Source of the DNA: a virus
Virus record (IMG/VR): IMGVR_UViG_3300046028_010499
Span: 1-41,744 of that record
Direction: 5' to 3' (one strand)
DNA length: 41,744 nt
The notes beneath the pieces were generated by a model. It had not been told where the DNA came from. It did not search any database and worked only from the letters and a program-made list of their open reading frames with translations. This document shows, piece by piece, positions 6,887 to 15,843 of the stretch (position 1 is the first letter of the stretch; every line of letters starts with the position of its first letter). The position numbers were made by a program, and so were the translations under genes.

Positions 6887-8905
6887 TTAGCCGCAGCCGT
6901 TGATAATCGCTTCAGCTGAGCTGCGCATGTAGACGACCGCGACGCCCCACTGTGCGATGATGATATTGCCGGAGTACGAGGGGTATCTGAGCGTGACGCC
7001 GGACCCGGCTAGAAATGTCACGTTTCCAACTCCAACTTTTCCGACGCGGAAAATGTCACCGGCCGTTAGAGTCGAGGGGACCGTGACGTTAACGTTCGTG
7101 GCGGAATTCACGTCGATACTCGTTCCGCCGGAATCGGCGTGGGTCAGTGAGAAGTCCGCGGTCTTGTCGACGGGAGTAAGTGAGGTCGGTGCCGCCGCAC
7201 CTTGCGGGCCGGCTGGGCCTTGGTCGCCCTTTAATCGCATACCCGTATCGTGATAGACGCCGCCGGTCTTTAGGTAGACCGACAGATTTGAGCTCGTGCT
7301 GTCGATGCAGTAGTCGCCGTTGTAGTTTAGACTGTTATCAGGCGCCCCAGGGCCGTGCGCCCAAAGGATGCCGCCAGAGCCGTCATAGCCATCGGTTCCG
7401 GGCAAGCCGGGGGGTCCAACGATGTCGAAGCCAGAATCCCATGCACCCAATAGTTTTGGCCCGTAAAAGCGCTTATTGATGCGGTCGATTCCAATATCAC
7501 CGTCGACACCGACGGAATTAGAAGGAGGCGCGCTGAAGAAAAGGATGGGGCGCGCAGGAGCTGCCGCAGGAAGAACGAAATCCAGGACGGCATCGGCAGT
7601 AGTTCCGCTATTCGAGACGGCGGGAGGCGTTCCAAATGCGGCCTCAGTGACGGTTCCGACTGCAACCGTAGCGGCCTCGCCGTCAGCGCCGTCCCCACCA
7701 TCCCTGCCGGCGGGGATTCCGAAATTGAACACGGCCGCGTTTGCGGTGCCGCTGTTCGTCACAGTCGGGGAAGCATCATGTGCGAGAATCGTGACTGTGC
7801 CGACAGATACGGTAGCCGACAGGCCATTTGTTCCGGAGCCCCCATTTGTTCCGTTGAGCCCATTTGTTCCGTTGGCGCCCGGGTCGCCCTTATCCCCTTT
7901 GGGCCCGATGTTCAGCGACCTCCCCGTGGAGGGCCATACGCCCCCGACTTTAGGTCCGAAAAATGTCACTGCTCCGGTGCTCAGTCCAACGAGCGCGCAA
8001 TCACCGTTTTTGCCGTCTGTGACCAAAGGAGCGCCTACAGTGTCTTTCGTGATTAGTCCCGCGCCATCCTCGCCGTCGGCGCCGGGAGGACCATCCGGTA
8101 TCTCGAAATTCAAAATCGCGGCAGTGTCAGTGCCGACATTCGTCACGGTCAGCGGGCTACCGTGAGCAACGATAGTCACAGTGCCGACAGTGATGGTAGC
8201 GGCCACTCCGTCCTCGCCCACCCCGCCTACCGCGCCGCGCGGGACTCTCATGTTGAGAATCGCAGCACTCGCTGTGCCCACGTTTTCGACAACGGCATCA
8301 GTGCCCGGGTCGCCCGTTTCAACCGTCCCGATTGCAATCGTCGAATCCGCTCCGTCTGCGCCGGGAGGTCCGGTTTCGCCCGTCTCGCCAGGCGGCAGCG
8401 CAGCAATGATAGCAGACACCTGCGCAAGCGTGACATTCGTCGCGCCCGGCGTAGACGTCACGAACTCGTCCGGCAGCGCCTGCCTCATGACTGTCAAGGG
8501 TCCAAGGTCGAAGCTGCGGACGTTGTCGGCGCCGGAAAGGAGCCGAGCAATCAGCCGGAAAGTCTTGGATTTCGCGGTGGTTCCTACCGCCGCCTTGAGC
8601 GTCGCGTCGGTCAGATCGAAAGGGCCCGTGAAATAGGTTCCCGACGGGGTTAGAGCCTCTTGGACCGAGAACACTTCGTTGCCCGTGTCATCAAGCAAAG
8701 CGATGAGTGCCGTGTGCCCAGATGCGCCCGAAGCGGGGTCGATACCCCCGACCGCGGTCTTGCTGCAAAACGTGACCTGCAGCGTCGTGCGGTCACCTAA
8801 AAACATCACCGGCAGTTCGCGAGTGTTGAAGTCCGTCGGGCTCTTAATCGACGCGAACGCCCCGGGAAAAGCCTCGGTGCTGACATTGAACTTGGTGATA
8901 ATCAT
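6887..8905 (-). CDS. Collagen-like tail fibre protein
   Basis: 672 residues from the ATG at 8905, which follows GGTGAGG. A TTG at 8926, overlapping the upstream stop, is the alternative. After an N-terminal domain of about 170 residues come several collagen-type Gly-X-Y runs (GETGETGPPGADGADS, GPKGDKGDPGANG). These alternate with a repeated beta motif of the type TVxVGTVTxxAxG followed by VTNxGTxxAAxLNF. This is a trimeric fibre architecture. The C-terminal 100 residues lack Gly-X-Y and may bind the next fibre subunit or the receptor. It is part of the late tail module. Confidence 0.85.
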   Translation of the reverse strand: MIITKFNVSTEAFPGAFASIKSPTDFNTRELPVMFLGDRTTLQVTFCSKTAVGGIDPASGASGHTALIALLDDTGNEVFSVQEALTPSGTYFTGPFDLTDATLKAAVGTTAKSKTFRLIARLLSGADNVRSFDLGPLTVMRQALPDEFVTSTPGATNVTLAQVSAIIAALPPGETGETGPPGADGADSTIAIGTVETGDPGTDAVVENVGTASAAILNMRVPRGAVGGVGEDGVAATITVGTVTIVAHGSPLTVTNVGTDTAAILNFEIPDGPPGADGEDGAGLITKDTVGAPLVTDGKNGDCALVGLSTGAVTFFGPKVGGVWPSTGRSLNIGPKGDKGDPGANGTNGLNGTNGGSGTNGLSATVSVGTVTILAHDASPTVTNSGTANAAVFNFGIPAGRDGGDGADGEAATVAVGTVTEAAFGTPPAVSNSGTTADAVLDFVLPAAAPARPILFFSAPPSNSVGVDGDIGIDRINKRFYGPKLLGAWDSGFDIVGPPGLPGTDGYDGSGGILWAHGPGAPDNSLNYNGDYCIDSTSSNLSVYLKTGGVYHDTGMRLKGDQGPAGPQGAAAPTSLTPVDKTADFSLTHADSGGTSIDVNSATNVNVTVPSTLTAGDIFRVGKVGVGNVTFLAGSGVTLRYPSYSGNIIIAQWGVAVVYMRSSAEAIINGCG

Positions 8906-8922
8906 CACCTCACCGAGAATCG

Positions 8923-9999
8923 TCAATGAATCCGGAACCGGATTGCCTTCGCGTTGTTTTCAGGGTGCGAGGACCACGTTGAGTAGGGACCGGACCACTC
9001 CATAGGGGTAAGGTCCTGAATCGGCTCGGAGTACCAATACCCGCTTGCGACCGATTTCGGTGACGAGGTGTCCGTCATGTCTGAAGTGACGCGGTCAAAC
9101 GAAAGCGTGCGCCCGGTCGAGGATTTGAATCCGACCGCATAGACGCTCGCGAACATCTCACAAACCAATGGGGTACCGTACGCGCCTCCGGACACGGTCG
9201 GACTGATAATTATGCTGGGCCGCAGTTCCCATCCCTGGTTGCGACTCGAACCCGCGACATATTGCCCGCCGGACTCAGCCACCCGAGTGCTAAAAAGCGA
9301 TGCCTCAGTTCCGGGCACGACGCGCGCAGCCCCCTTAACAACCTTCGGAAGCGCGTCCTCGGCCACGAAATCGCGTGACATGAGGCACTCAAGGTTCGCA
9401 CCGTTCACACTGTACTTCATGTATCGCCGGAACTTCGTCTCATCTGCGACATCCGCAACATCCCGCCACCCGTTCACGTTCACATCCTTCCAGTCGGTCC
9501 GGTGCATGTTGATGTGTGTCACTTCGAGAACCTGAGGCGTCTCCGGAGACAGGTCGCCGTACGCGTAATCCTCGACCCGCAGCACATGTAGCGGCGGGTA
9601 CTGATAAAGCTGGATTCGCGGTATCTCAAGGCTGAGCCCCTCTTCGTGCGTATATGTCTTGTTGTGGCTGAGGATGCTACTCAAGTCCGCCGCAAGCCCA
9701 CTCGCAGTCTCCGCCCCTAGCATCCCGTAGTCCTGAATCGGCTGCCACGTCACCTCCGGCAGCCCCGGCCGCGGTATCGCCCTGACGAATGCACCAAACG
9801 CGGCAACCCTCAGCGCGTGCATCGCCGCGATCTCCGTCGGCACACGCGGGTTCAAGTATGCGTCCGTAAACGAAACGCCCGGGAAGTCGGCCTGACTGTA
9901 GGACCACCTCGCAATAGCCGTCCAGCGCTTCCAAACTACGTACGCCTGATCGCGGACTACCGGCGTTGAAGAGTCCGGCCCAATGAAGATGATGTTCAC
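8923..9999 (-). CDS. Tail/baseplate protein, unassigned (358 aa)
   Basis: A GTG start at 9999 overlaps the upstream stop (GTGA). The product is mixed alpha/beta with many aromatic residues and no recognised family motif. By position, between tail-tip genes and the fibres, it is probably a virion component, for example a baseplate hub or fibre-attachment protein. Confidence 0.65.
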   Translation of the reverse strand: MNIIFIGPDSSTPVVRDQAYVVWKRWTAIARWSYSQADFPGVSFTDAYLNPRVPTEIAAMHALRVAAFGAFVRAIPRPGLPEVTWQPIQDYGMLGAETASGLAADLSSILSHNKTYTHEEGLSLEIPRIQLYQYPPLHVLRVEDYAYGDLSPETPQVLEVTHINMHRTDWKDVNVNGWRDVADVADETKFRRYMKYSVNGANLECLMSRDFVAEDALPKVVKGAARVVPGTEASLFSTRVAESGGQYVAGSSRNQGWELRPSIIISPTVSGGAYGTPLVCEMFASVYAVGFKSSTGRTLSFDRVTSDMTDTSSPKSVASGYWYSEPIQDLTPMEWSGPYSTWSSHPENNAKAIRFRIH

Positions 10000-10694
10000 G
10001 CGATGAACCTCCGCACCGGCTGGAACACAATCTGAAGCGTCGCGCGGGCCCGCTCGGGGAAATCCCCCCCTCCCGGCATCCCCAGGTGCCAATAGAGTAG
10101 GTTTTCCGCCCTGTACGGCGTCTCCGCCAGCGCGGCAGGGACAACACCGCCGCTCACCGCCGGAGCGTGCGCAAGGGGCCCAAACGGTCCAAGTTCGGGC
10201 AACTCAAAGGCCCTCCCGGTGATACCGCTCACGGCCTCTTGAAAGTAGATCCGATTCCCCGCGCCGACGGTCACGAGCATTCCGCCCGGGCAGTTCTCGA
10301 CGATAACCCTCATGAACATCATCACCGCGGGCATCGGCGGGTAGGGTCCTCCCTCGTCTTCAAACGACGGGTACGTGCTCACGATAGCTTCCAGAGCGTT
10401 GATGGGTGCGCTGCCCGGCGACGCATTCACGAACTTTTCCGAAAATGGCACCGGCATCGGCTCAGGTGGGGCCGTCCGGGTCTTGGACCCTCCTCCGCCG
10501 CTCTCCTGCAACTCGGGAAACGCGATAGCCATCCCGCCGTCCGAAACGACAACGCTACCCCCTCCGGAGGTCTTGATGTTGCTCAGGATGCGCGTGACCG
10601 CCGCGAATGACGACGCTTGCGCGCGTGTCAGCAGCACGTACCGCGACCGCGGGATGTCGCCTTCATAGATAGGGCGTAGTGTCGGCGCGCTCAT
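9996..10694 (-). CDS. Tail protein, unassigned (232 aa)
   Basis: ATG at 10694, four bases after the upstream stop; it ends in the GTGA overlap with the next gene. There are Gly- and Pro-rich segments (SGGGGSKTRT) near residue 70 that look like a flexible linker. No family was recognised. Probably a structural protein of the tail tip or baseplate, judged from operon position. Confidence 0.6.
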   Translation of the reverse strand: MSAPTLRPIYEGDIPRSRYVLLTRAQASSFAAVTRILSNIKTSGGGSVVVSDGGMAIAFPELQESGGGGSKTRTAPPEPMPVPFSEKFVNASPGSAPINALEAIVSTYPSFEDEGGPYPPMPAVMMFMRVIVENCPGGMLVTVGAGNRIYFQEAVSGITGRAFELPELGPFGPLAHAPAVSGGVVPAALAETPYRAENLLYWHLGMPGGGDFPERARATLQIVFQPVRRFIA

Positions 10695-10697
10695 CGG

Positions 10698-11633
10698 TTA
10701 GGCGGTGTAGCGGGTCCGACGCTCCCAGAAATACCCCTTGTAAGCGCGCAAGACGGATGCCTCAAGCACGCCCCCCGGCACGTCCTTCTTGATGATTTCG
10801 ATGGTCCCCGGGTTCTGCGTGTAAAAATACTTCACTGCGACCCGCGACGTCCGGTTCTCATACTCGCCTACGAGCGCAGTCGAAGGACCCTCAGTCACAA
10901 CCGTCGTCCCGCCGGTCCCGCCAGTTCCTCCCCCGGTTGTCGTGGTGACGATGCCCGTGTTCGCAAACGGCACCGACGGCGTCCACTCCGGAACGTAGTC
11001 CATGATGCGGTTCGTCCCAATCGAAATCTTGACCTTGTTTGACCACGTCGCGCGGAGCTTAACAATGTTAGCGCGCAGGGCACCGCTGTCATTGTAAACG
11101 GGCACTTCAATTGCCGAAATCTGAAGGTTATACCAGTTCCTCGGCAGATTCTGGGTCACTTGCGCCGTGCTGTAATTCCCGGGGAAGAAGTCCTCGTCAT
11201 GAATCTCCGCGACGTAGCTGCTTATCGTCGTCACCGTGTTCGTCGTGGTGGTAGTCGTCGTCGTGGGCGGCGTGGTGCCCCCAGGCGAAGTCGGGGTAGG
11301 CGGCGCAACGGCGATTTCAGAAAGAGGGAACGGGTATGTCTCGAACTCGCTGCGCTCTTTATTCAGAAGGTTGCAGTAGGTCTCGACAAACCGGACGCAT
11401 CCGCCCCTCAGCGGGTCCGGCGTCGACCGGGACAACAGTAAGAAGTCCGTCCGGTCGGGATGCCGCTTTTCCCAGAGGTCCTTCGCGATGCCGCTAAACG
11501 ACGAAGCAACGCAAATGACGTCGCGATCTATCCAACGCAGTTCGGGGTTGGCGTCGAACAGGCTATATTCGCGCTCCGCCCCGTCCACAACTCCGGTGTG
11601 GAAATTAGGGGTGCCGATATAGATATTCGCCAT
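10698..11633 (-). CDS. Tail protein with poly-Thr and Gly/Thr linkers
   Basis: 311 residues in three parts: an N-terminal domain (about 1-110), a low-complexity Pro/Thr linker with eight consecutive Thr around residues 120-135, and a middle beta-rich domain. A second Gly/Thr linker (about 230-245) precedes a small C-terminal domain. It lies directly downstream of the tape-measure candidate, where distal tail or tail-tip proteins usually lie. The linkers suggest domains projecting from the particle. Family unknown. Confidence 0.6.
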   Translation of the reverse strand: MANIYIGTPNFHTGVVDGAEREYSLFDANPELRWIDRDVICVASSFSGIAKDLWEKRHPDRTDFLLLSRSTPDPLRGGCVRFVETYCNLLNKERSEFETYPFPLSEIAVAPPTPTSPGGTTPPTTTTTTTTNTVTTISSYVAEIHDEDFFPGNYSTAQVTQNLPRNWYNLQISAIEVPVYNDSGALRANIVKLRATWSNKVKISIGTNRIMDYVPEWTPSVPFANTGIVTTTTGGGTGGTGGTTVVTEGPSTALVGEYENRTSRVAVKYFYTQNPGTIEIIKKDVPGGVLEASVLRAYKGYFWERRTRYTA

Positions 11634-11662
11634 ACTCTATCCGGATGCGTCAAGCGCCCTGC

Positions 11663-13504
11663 TCACGGGGCGGCGGACGACATATTCTCAATCCGGCGGT
11701 TCAGTGATTCGACGGCGTTCGCAGTGCGGTCGCTAGACGACGCTGTCGCCGCCGCGATGGACTCGATTTTCGCGTTCTGGTTTTGAGGGGGTTCCGCGAT
11801 TCGTGCGGAATCAATCGGCTGCGCAGCACGCGTCACGTCCGTCGCTCGGTAGTCCTCGAACCGGCCGTTGACCTGACCGTACGAAGGCCCATCAAATGCC
11901 TTGGCCGGCTCTTTCCTGCGCGATTCCAGGAGCTTCATGATTGCGGGGGAGCGCTTCGCCGCGGCGATTTCCCGGTTGAGCTTTTCGAGCTCGTCCGTGC
12001 CGTCAAAACTGATGTCGCCCACGCGTTTGAACTCATCCAGCTGCGCCTTCCGTTCTGTCATCTTGATAAGTTCACCCTTGGTCCTCTTGTCGCCCATTGC
12101 GCGCGATTCCAGGGACCGCTCGAGCTCGACAATCTCCGCGACGAGGTCACGGCGCTCGCGGAGAGGCTTGTTCTCGTCGAGGTATGAACGCCCGATCTCG
12201 TTCAGGCGCTTGATTTCGAGGTCTGACCGCTTGTCGCTGTCGAATGTGTTAAGTTCTGCGCCCTTCCGGCTGTCTTTGAGGGTCTTCGCCAGGTCGCGCG
12301 TTCCGCGGGTTTCCTCGCCACCGAAGCGGACGATCTCGGCCTTCTTGTTGGCGAGCGCCTTCTCAAGTTCCTGCCTCTTGTCTTCATTGACGTTGCCCGG
12401 CAGACCGTTGATTTCGGCCTCAAGTCGCGCCTGCTCCTTCTTCATCGCATTGAGCTTAGCCTGCCCTTCAAGTTGCGCGTTTGTTGCATCCTCGGCTATG
12501 CGCGCGATATCACGCTGATGCTTCTCCTCGCTGACTGAGAGTGCCGTGGTCTCGCGCTTGAGCTCCGTCTGTTTGACGGCCAGCTTTTCGCGCTGTTCTG
12601 CATACTGAACGCTCGTCACGTCCATCTTCAGCATCTTTGCGACGATTTCGGCCTCTTCCTTACGAAGGAAATTGATTTTTTCGCGGCGGCTCTCCCCTTC
12701 TCGCGCAAGAGTGTCTTCCGCGCGCTTCGCCTTCTCGGACGCGGACTCCGTGTCCTTCTTCATTTTTTCAATTGCAGCCTGCCGCTCGGCCATGATTTTG
12801 CCGGCTTGCTCGTGTTGTGCACTAAGCAGGCCTTCATCTTGTCCCATCGCTCCCTCAAGGATGCCGGCGTACCCCGAGCCCTTGATAAAATTCGCGATTG
12901 AGCCGGTCCCCAGAAGCTCGTCCATCGCTTTACGCGTCACGCGCCGCTCTTCCGCGATCTTACGCTGTTCGGCCGACGCCTTGTCGAAATCCCGCTGCAG
13001 CGCTTCCATTTTCGCGGAGCTCGACTTTTCACCGAGCATATCAAGGCGCCGGCTCTGAATAAGTGCCTCGGTCTGCTCAGCAAGCTCGATAGCCTTCTTG
13101 AACCCGGCCTGTGACCCGCCGACGATGCCCTCTGCCATCGCCTCGGCGATTCTCTCGCCGGAGAACCCAACTGCGGTGAAGAAGCCACGGGCAACGTCCC
13201 CCAGGCCGATTTTACGCTCAAGGGCACCACCGAGGTCCCCCATTACACCACCGCCGGCACCGCCGTTTCGGCCGCCGCCACCGGGACCGCCGCCAACACC
13301 GCCACCGCCGGCAGGGACAGTCGGCTGATACTCGGTCCACTGGTTGTATGCGCGTCCGGTCCTGCCCTTCACGTCGCGCATGGTGCCTTTCGACGTATAG
13401 TCGATTTCCTCAAGCCCCTTGACCGCGGTTTTGGCCTCGGCGATTGCTTGCTTCAGCTTGGAATTGTCGCCGTCGATATCGACCGTGATTGAATGTGTGC
13501 TCAT
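11663..13504 (-). CDS. Tape-measure protein candidate
   Basis: 613 residues, the longest coiled-coil protein in the tail block. The first 90 residues include a Gly-rich stretch, and most of the rest is a highly charged Lys/Glu/Arg/Ala helix. The N-terminus (ITVDIDGDNSKLKQAI) resembles the opening strands of other tape measures. It overlaps the upstream gene by four bases (ATGA). If it is the tape measure, 613 residues would predict a fairly short tail by the usual 0.15 nm per residue. A hydrophobic segment typical of many tape measures is not obvious, so another coiled-coil tail protein is possible. Confidence 0.65.
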   Translation of the reverse strand: MSTHSITVDIDGDNSKLKQAIAEAKTAVKGLEEIDYTSKGTMRDVKGRTGRAYNQWTEYQPTVPAGGGGVGGGPGGGGRNGGAGGGVMGDLGGALERKIGLGDVARGFFTAVGFSGERIAEAMAEGIVGGSQAGFKKAIELAEQTEALIQSRRLDMLGEKSSSAKMEALQRDFDKASAEQRKIAEERRVTRKAMDELLGTGSIANFIKGSGYAGILEGAMGQDEGLLSAQHEQAGKIMAERQAAIEKMKKDTESASEKAKRAEDTLAREGESRREKINFLRKEEAEIVAKMLKMDVTSVQYAEQREKLAVKQTELKRETTALSVSEEKHQRDIARIAEDATNAQLEGQAKLNAMKKEQARLEAEINGLPGNVNEDKRQELEKALANKKAEIVRFGGEETRGTRDLAKTLKDSRKGAELNTFDSDKRSDLEIKRLNEIGRSYLDENKPLRERRDLVAEIVELERSLESRAMGDKRTKGELIKMTERKAQLDEFKRVGDISFDGTDELEKLNREIAAAKRSPAIMKLLESRRKEPAKAFDGPSYGQVNGRFEDYRATDVTRAAQPIDSARIAEPPQNQNAKIESIAAATASSSDRTANAVESLNRRIENMSSAAP

Positions 13505-14214
13505 GTGCGGACTTTACCTTTCGGCCTATCGTCAAGGCCCAGCCGGCGACGCTCGGCGACGATGACAGAAGTATAGGCGTCCCATTTGGTGCGGTCCGCG
13601 ATGAGCGCTTCGTAATCTTTCTTCGGTAGCGCGGAGAATCTCTCTCGCCGCCAAAGCTGCCACAGCGCGCCCATTGGAAAGTTGCAGATGTACTCCTTCG
13701 TCCACCCGTTTCGGGAGGCAAACAGGTCGACAAGGATAGCAAGAGCGGACGTGTCGAGCAGTGCCGAGACATCTACAGATTTGCCGTCGTCTTCTTCATC
13801 CGGGTCCTCGTGGGGTCCGTCGACAAACGCGCGGTGGATCTCTTCGGAAACTGATTTATACGCTTCCAGCAGCTCGTTCGCGCTCAGGGACTCGACCCGC
13901 AGCCAGATCGCGTATTTCCAGTTGTCGACCGAATACGAGAAAAAGGGCCACTTTCGCAGGACGATGAGGTGCTTCTTTTCGGCCAAAAACGCGTCGCGAG
14001 CCCGCAGATTGTGGTAGAAAATGTAGTTAACGAGGTCTCCCTTGCCGGGGTCTCCGCCGAGAAAGCCAGATTTCGACCGCGTGAGGTATCGCCAGGTGAG
14101 CGGCGAGACGGGCTCGACCCGAAAGCCGCAAATAGTAATGCGTCGGGGGAGGAAGTCCTCGTCCCGACGCTTTTGTTCCGCCTCGTGAGCGGCCAGAATA
14201 GCCGCGAGGTCCAT
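13501..14214 (-). CDS. Tail assembly protein, unassigned (237 aa)
   Basis: Lies between the tail-tube candidate and the tape-measure candidate, the usual place of tail assembly chaperones. It contains an acidic patch (DPDEEDDGK) near residue 140 and a basic C-terminus. No overlapping frame or slippery heptamer of the gpG/gpGT kind is visible, so if it is the chaperone it works without a frameshift. Confidence 0.55.
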   Translation of the reverse strand: MDLAAILAAHEAEQKRRDEDFLPRRITICGFRVEPVSPLTWRYLTRSKSGFLGGDPGKGDLVNYIFYHNLRARDAFLAEKKHLIVLRKWPFFSYSVDNWKYAIWLRVESLSANELLEAYKSVSEEIHRAFVDGPHEDPDEEDDGKSVDVSALLDTSALAILVDLFASRNGWTKEYICNFPMGALWQLWRRERFSALPKKDYEALIADRTKWDAYTSVIVAERRRLGLDDRPKGKVRT

Positions 14215-14220
14215 GGCGCG

Positions 14221-14601
14221 TTAGGCGTGAACCGACTTCGCCTGCACCGTGTACGTCACGTTCTGACGAACGCGGGTCGGCGTAGAGATTTCGCCCGTGA
14301 CGAACGTCACCGGGGTGGCGAAACCGATGGGCGTGAAGGTGAACACTTCATTATTTTGGGGCGGCTTATCGCCCTCAAACCCGATGAAGGTCGCAGTGAG
14401 CGACTTGTAGTCAGAAACCTGGTAGGCCGGGCCGGGCCCACCGTCGGTTTTTGCCGTCTCAATGCGGATGACGGGCTGAGTGAGCGTGACGTCCGAAGTC
14501 GTGAAAACACGCGGGTCTTCGCCTTCGACAAGAGGAGGAAGCGTGATGGGGAGGGTGTTAACGCGCAGGACCTGGCCCGTTGCAGGAGAATAGGTATTCA
14601 T
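14221..14601 (-). CDS. Putative tail tube / major tail protein
   Basis: 126 residues, predicted almost all beta, with Thr/Val-rich strands and few helices. It precedes the tape-measure block. Small beta-sandwich proteins at this position are commonly the tail tube subunit. The start is preceded by AAAGGGTA, one of the few Shine-Dalgarno-like sequences in the late operon, consistent with high expression. The assignment rests on position and composition. Confidence 0.5.
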   Translation of the reverse strand: MNTYSPATGQVLRVNTLPITLPPLVEGEDPRVFTTSDVTLTQPVIRIETAKTDGGPGPAYQVSDYKSLTATFIGFEGDKPPQNNEVFTFTPIGFATPVTFVTGEISTPTRVRQNVTYTVQAKSVHA

Positions 14602-14622
14602 TACCCTTTCTCAAATCGTCAA

Positions 14623-15108
14623 TCAGGCGGGGAATGAGCCCGGAATCATCTCATATTCGATGTCGTAAACCATCATCGTCTTATCGATGTTGTCGGCACG
14701 CACAATGTCGCGCGCGGCACCCTTCGGCTGCAGGTGCGTTATCCGGTAGTACGGTAGCGTCGTTTGATTGAACGCCTGCCGCTTCTTCATCAGCAGCGCC
14801 CTGATTTTTCTGATGCAGGCGCGGTGCATTGCCTTACTTTCGCCGATTCGGTCTGCATCGCCCATTCGCTCGGATGTGACCAAAAACGAAAACCGGGCGG
14901 AAAACTGAGTCCACTCGCCGTTTATGGGGCTCTGCTCAAGTCCGTCACCGTCCTCGAACATAACCTCGACAGAAACATCGGGAAGTTCCTGACCGGATGT
15001 CGACCCGTAGGCAGGGACGTCGAGCGCAAGCAGAAGGCTCACGGCCGCCTGCTCAAAATGCTCCTCTTTGTCTTGGATGTCTTCGTCTGACGTCGCGATT
15101 GTGCTCAT
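14623..15108 (-). CDS. Tail terminator / minor tail candidate (161 aa)
   Basis: The ATG at 15108 overlaps the upstream stop (ATGA), preferred over in-frame starts farther upstream. It is a soluble alpha/beta protein. The order capsid, small head proteins, this protein, tube candidate fits a tail terminator or head-tail completion protein. No motif proves it. Confidence 0.5.
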   Translation of the reverse strand: MSTIATSDEDIQDKEEHFEQAAVSLLLALDVPAYGSTSGQELPDVSVEVMFEDGDGLEQSPINGEWTQFSARFSFLVTSERMGDADRIGESKAMHRACIRKIRALLMKKRQAFNQTTLPYYRITHLQPKGAARDIVRADNIDKTMMVYDIEYEMIPGSFPA

Positions 15109-15434
15109 GGTCTGTTGCTCCGCTTGCATTCGACTTCCCAGCACCCCATCTGCGGCGATACGCCCTGCACAAAATAGACACCCTCGGAAGTCACGAGCTT
15201 GTCTTGGAAGACCGGGGGACCTTTGCCGTCCACATCTGGGTCCAGAATGGTAAAATGAATCATCTGCTCACGTCTCACGCCGGCCTGCTGCTGAGAGATG
15301 AACGCCATGCCGTTTGAACGCATGACTTTGATGTCTACGCCGCGCATCTGCGCGTTCACCCACGGCCCACCCGGCGACGTCGGCAGGGTATTCACGACAT
15401 CTCTAAGCCATGCTGTGATTTCGGTTGGGTCCAT
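15105..15434 (-). CDS. Head-tail joining protein candidate (109 aa)
   Basis: A small alpha/beta protein starting with MDPTEITAWLRDVV and ending in a basic tail. It is the first gene after a terminator-like hairpin (15469-15494) and is coupled to the next gene by ATGA. Its position suggests head completion or tail attachment; the family was not recognised. Confidence 0.5.
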   Translation of the reverse strand: MDPTEITAWLRDVVNTLPTSPGGPWVNAQMRGVDIKVMRSNGMAFISQQQAGVRREQMIHFTILDPDVDGKGPPVFQDKLVTSEGVYFVQGVSPQMGCWEVECKRSNRP

Positions 15435-15454
15435 ATCTCTGCGCGAAACGGCAA

Positions 15455-15494
15455 TTCAGAAAACAAAAGCGGCGCACCATATTCAGTGCGCCGC
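15455..15494 (-). terminator. Rho-independent-type terminator after the Lys/Ala-rich gene
   Basis: Perfect 9-bp stem (GCGGCGCAC at 15469-15477 with GTGCGCCGC at 15486-15494), 8-base loop. On the minus strand it is followed by TTTTGTTTTC. It lies right after the leftward gene 15518-15775. Confidence 0.75.
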
Positions 15495-15517
15495 ATGTTG
15501 AGTGATTGGACTTTCGG

Positions 15518-15775
15518 TTATTTCTGCTTCGCAGGCTTGGCGTCCGGCGCCTTGTCGGCCTTCGCGGGCGCCTTGTCGGCCTTCACAACAGGTTTTTCGA
15601 CCGTCGTGATTGTGATGCCGACGTGTGCTCCCGCAGTCTTGAGCAATGCAGCGAGTTTCGCGGCCTCAAGCTCGGTCGAGATAACAATCTGCACGACCTG
15701 ATTGGTCCGGATCGCTTTCTCGAGTTTGAGTTGATTCGCGAACGCGACCTGAAGAGCAAAATTACGGTCAGTCAT
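15518..15775 (-). CDS. Small Lys/Ala-rich late protein
   Basis: 85 residues. The first 60 are a compact alpha/beta part (TELEAAKLAALLK), and the C-terminus is a repetitive Lys/Ala/Asp/Pro tail with two KADKAP units. It is boxed between two terminator-like hairpins just after the capsid gene. A capsid-associated or DNA-binding internal protein is possible; no family was recognised. No Shine-Dalgarno precedes the ATG. Confidence 0.6.
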   Translation of the reverse strand: MTDRNFALQVAFANQLKLEKAIRTNQVVQIVISTELEAAKLAALLKTAGAHVGITITTVEKPVVKADKAPAKADKAPDAKPAKQK

Positions 15776-15800
15776 GGGATTTGAAGTGTCAGAAAGAAGA

Positions 15801-15838
15801 AAGGAGGGGCTGCGCGGGTTGTCCGGCAGCCCCTCCTT
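15801..15838 (-). terminator. Strong hairpin terminator after the capsid gene
   Basis: A perfect 13-bp GC-rich stem (AAGGAGGGGCTGC at 15801-15813, GCAGCCCCTCCTT at 15826-15838) with a 12-base loop, followed on the minus strand by a T-rich tract (TCTTCTTTC). It lies immediately after the major capsid gene and probably limits read-through into the tail genes. Confidence 0.8.
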
Positions 15839-15843
15839 TTGAA

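Noticed and set aside
7476-8165. 229-codon plus-strand ORF opposite the collagen-like fibre gene
   Set aside because: The Gly-X-Y coding strand produces long Pro/Ser/Ala-rich antisense frames; it lies fully inside a well-supported gene.
13501-14601. Programmed frameshift tail chaperone pair
   Set aside because: The two genes do not overlap and no slippery heptamer was found at the junction.
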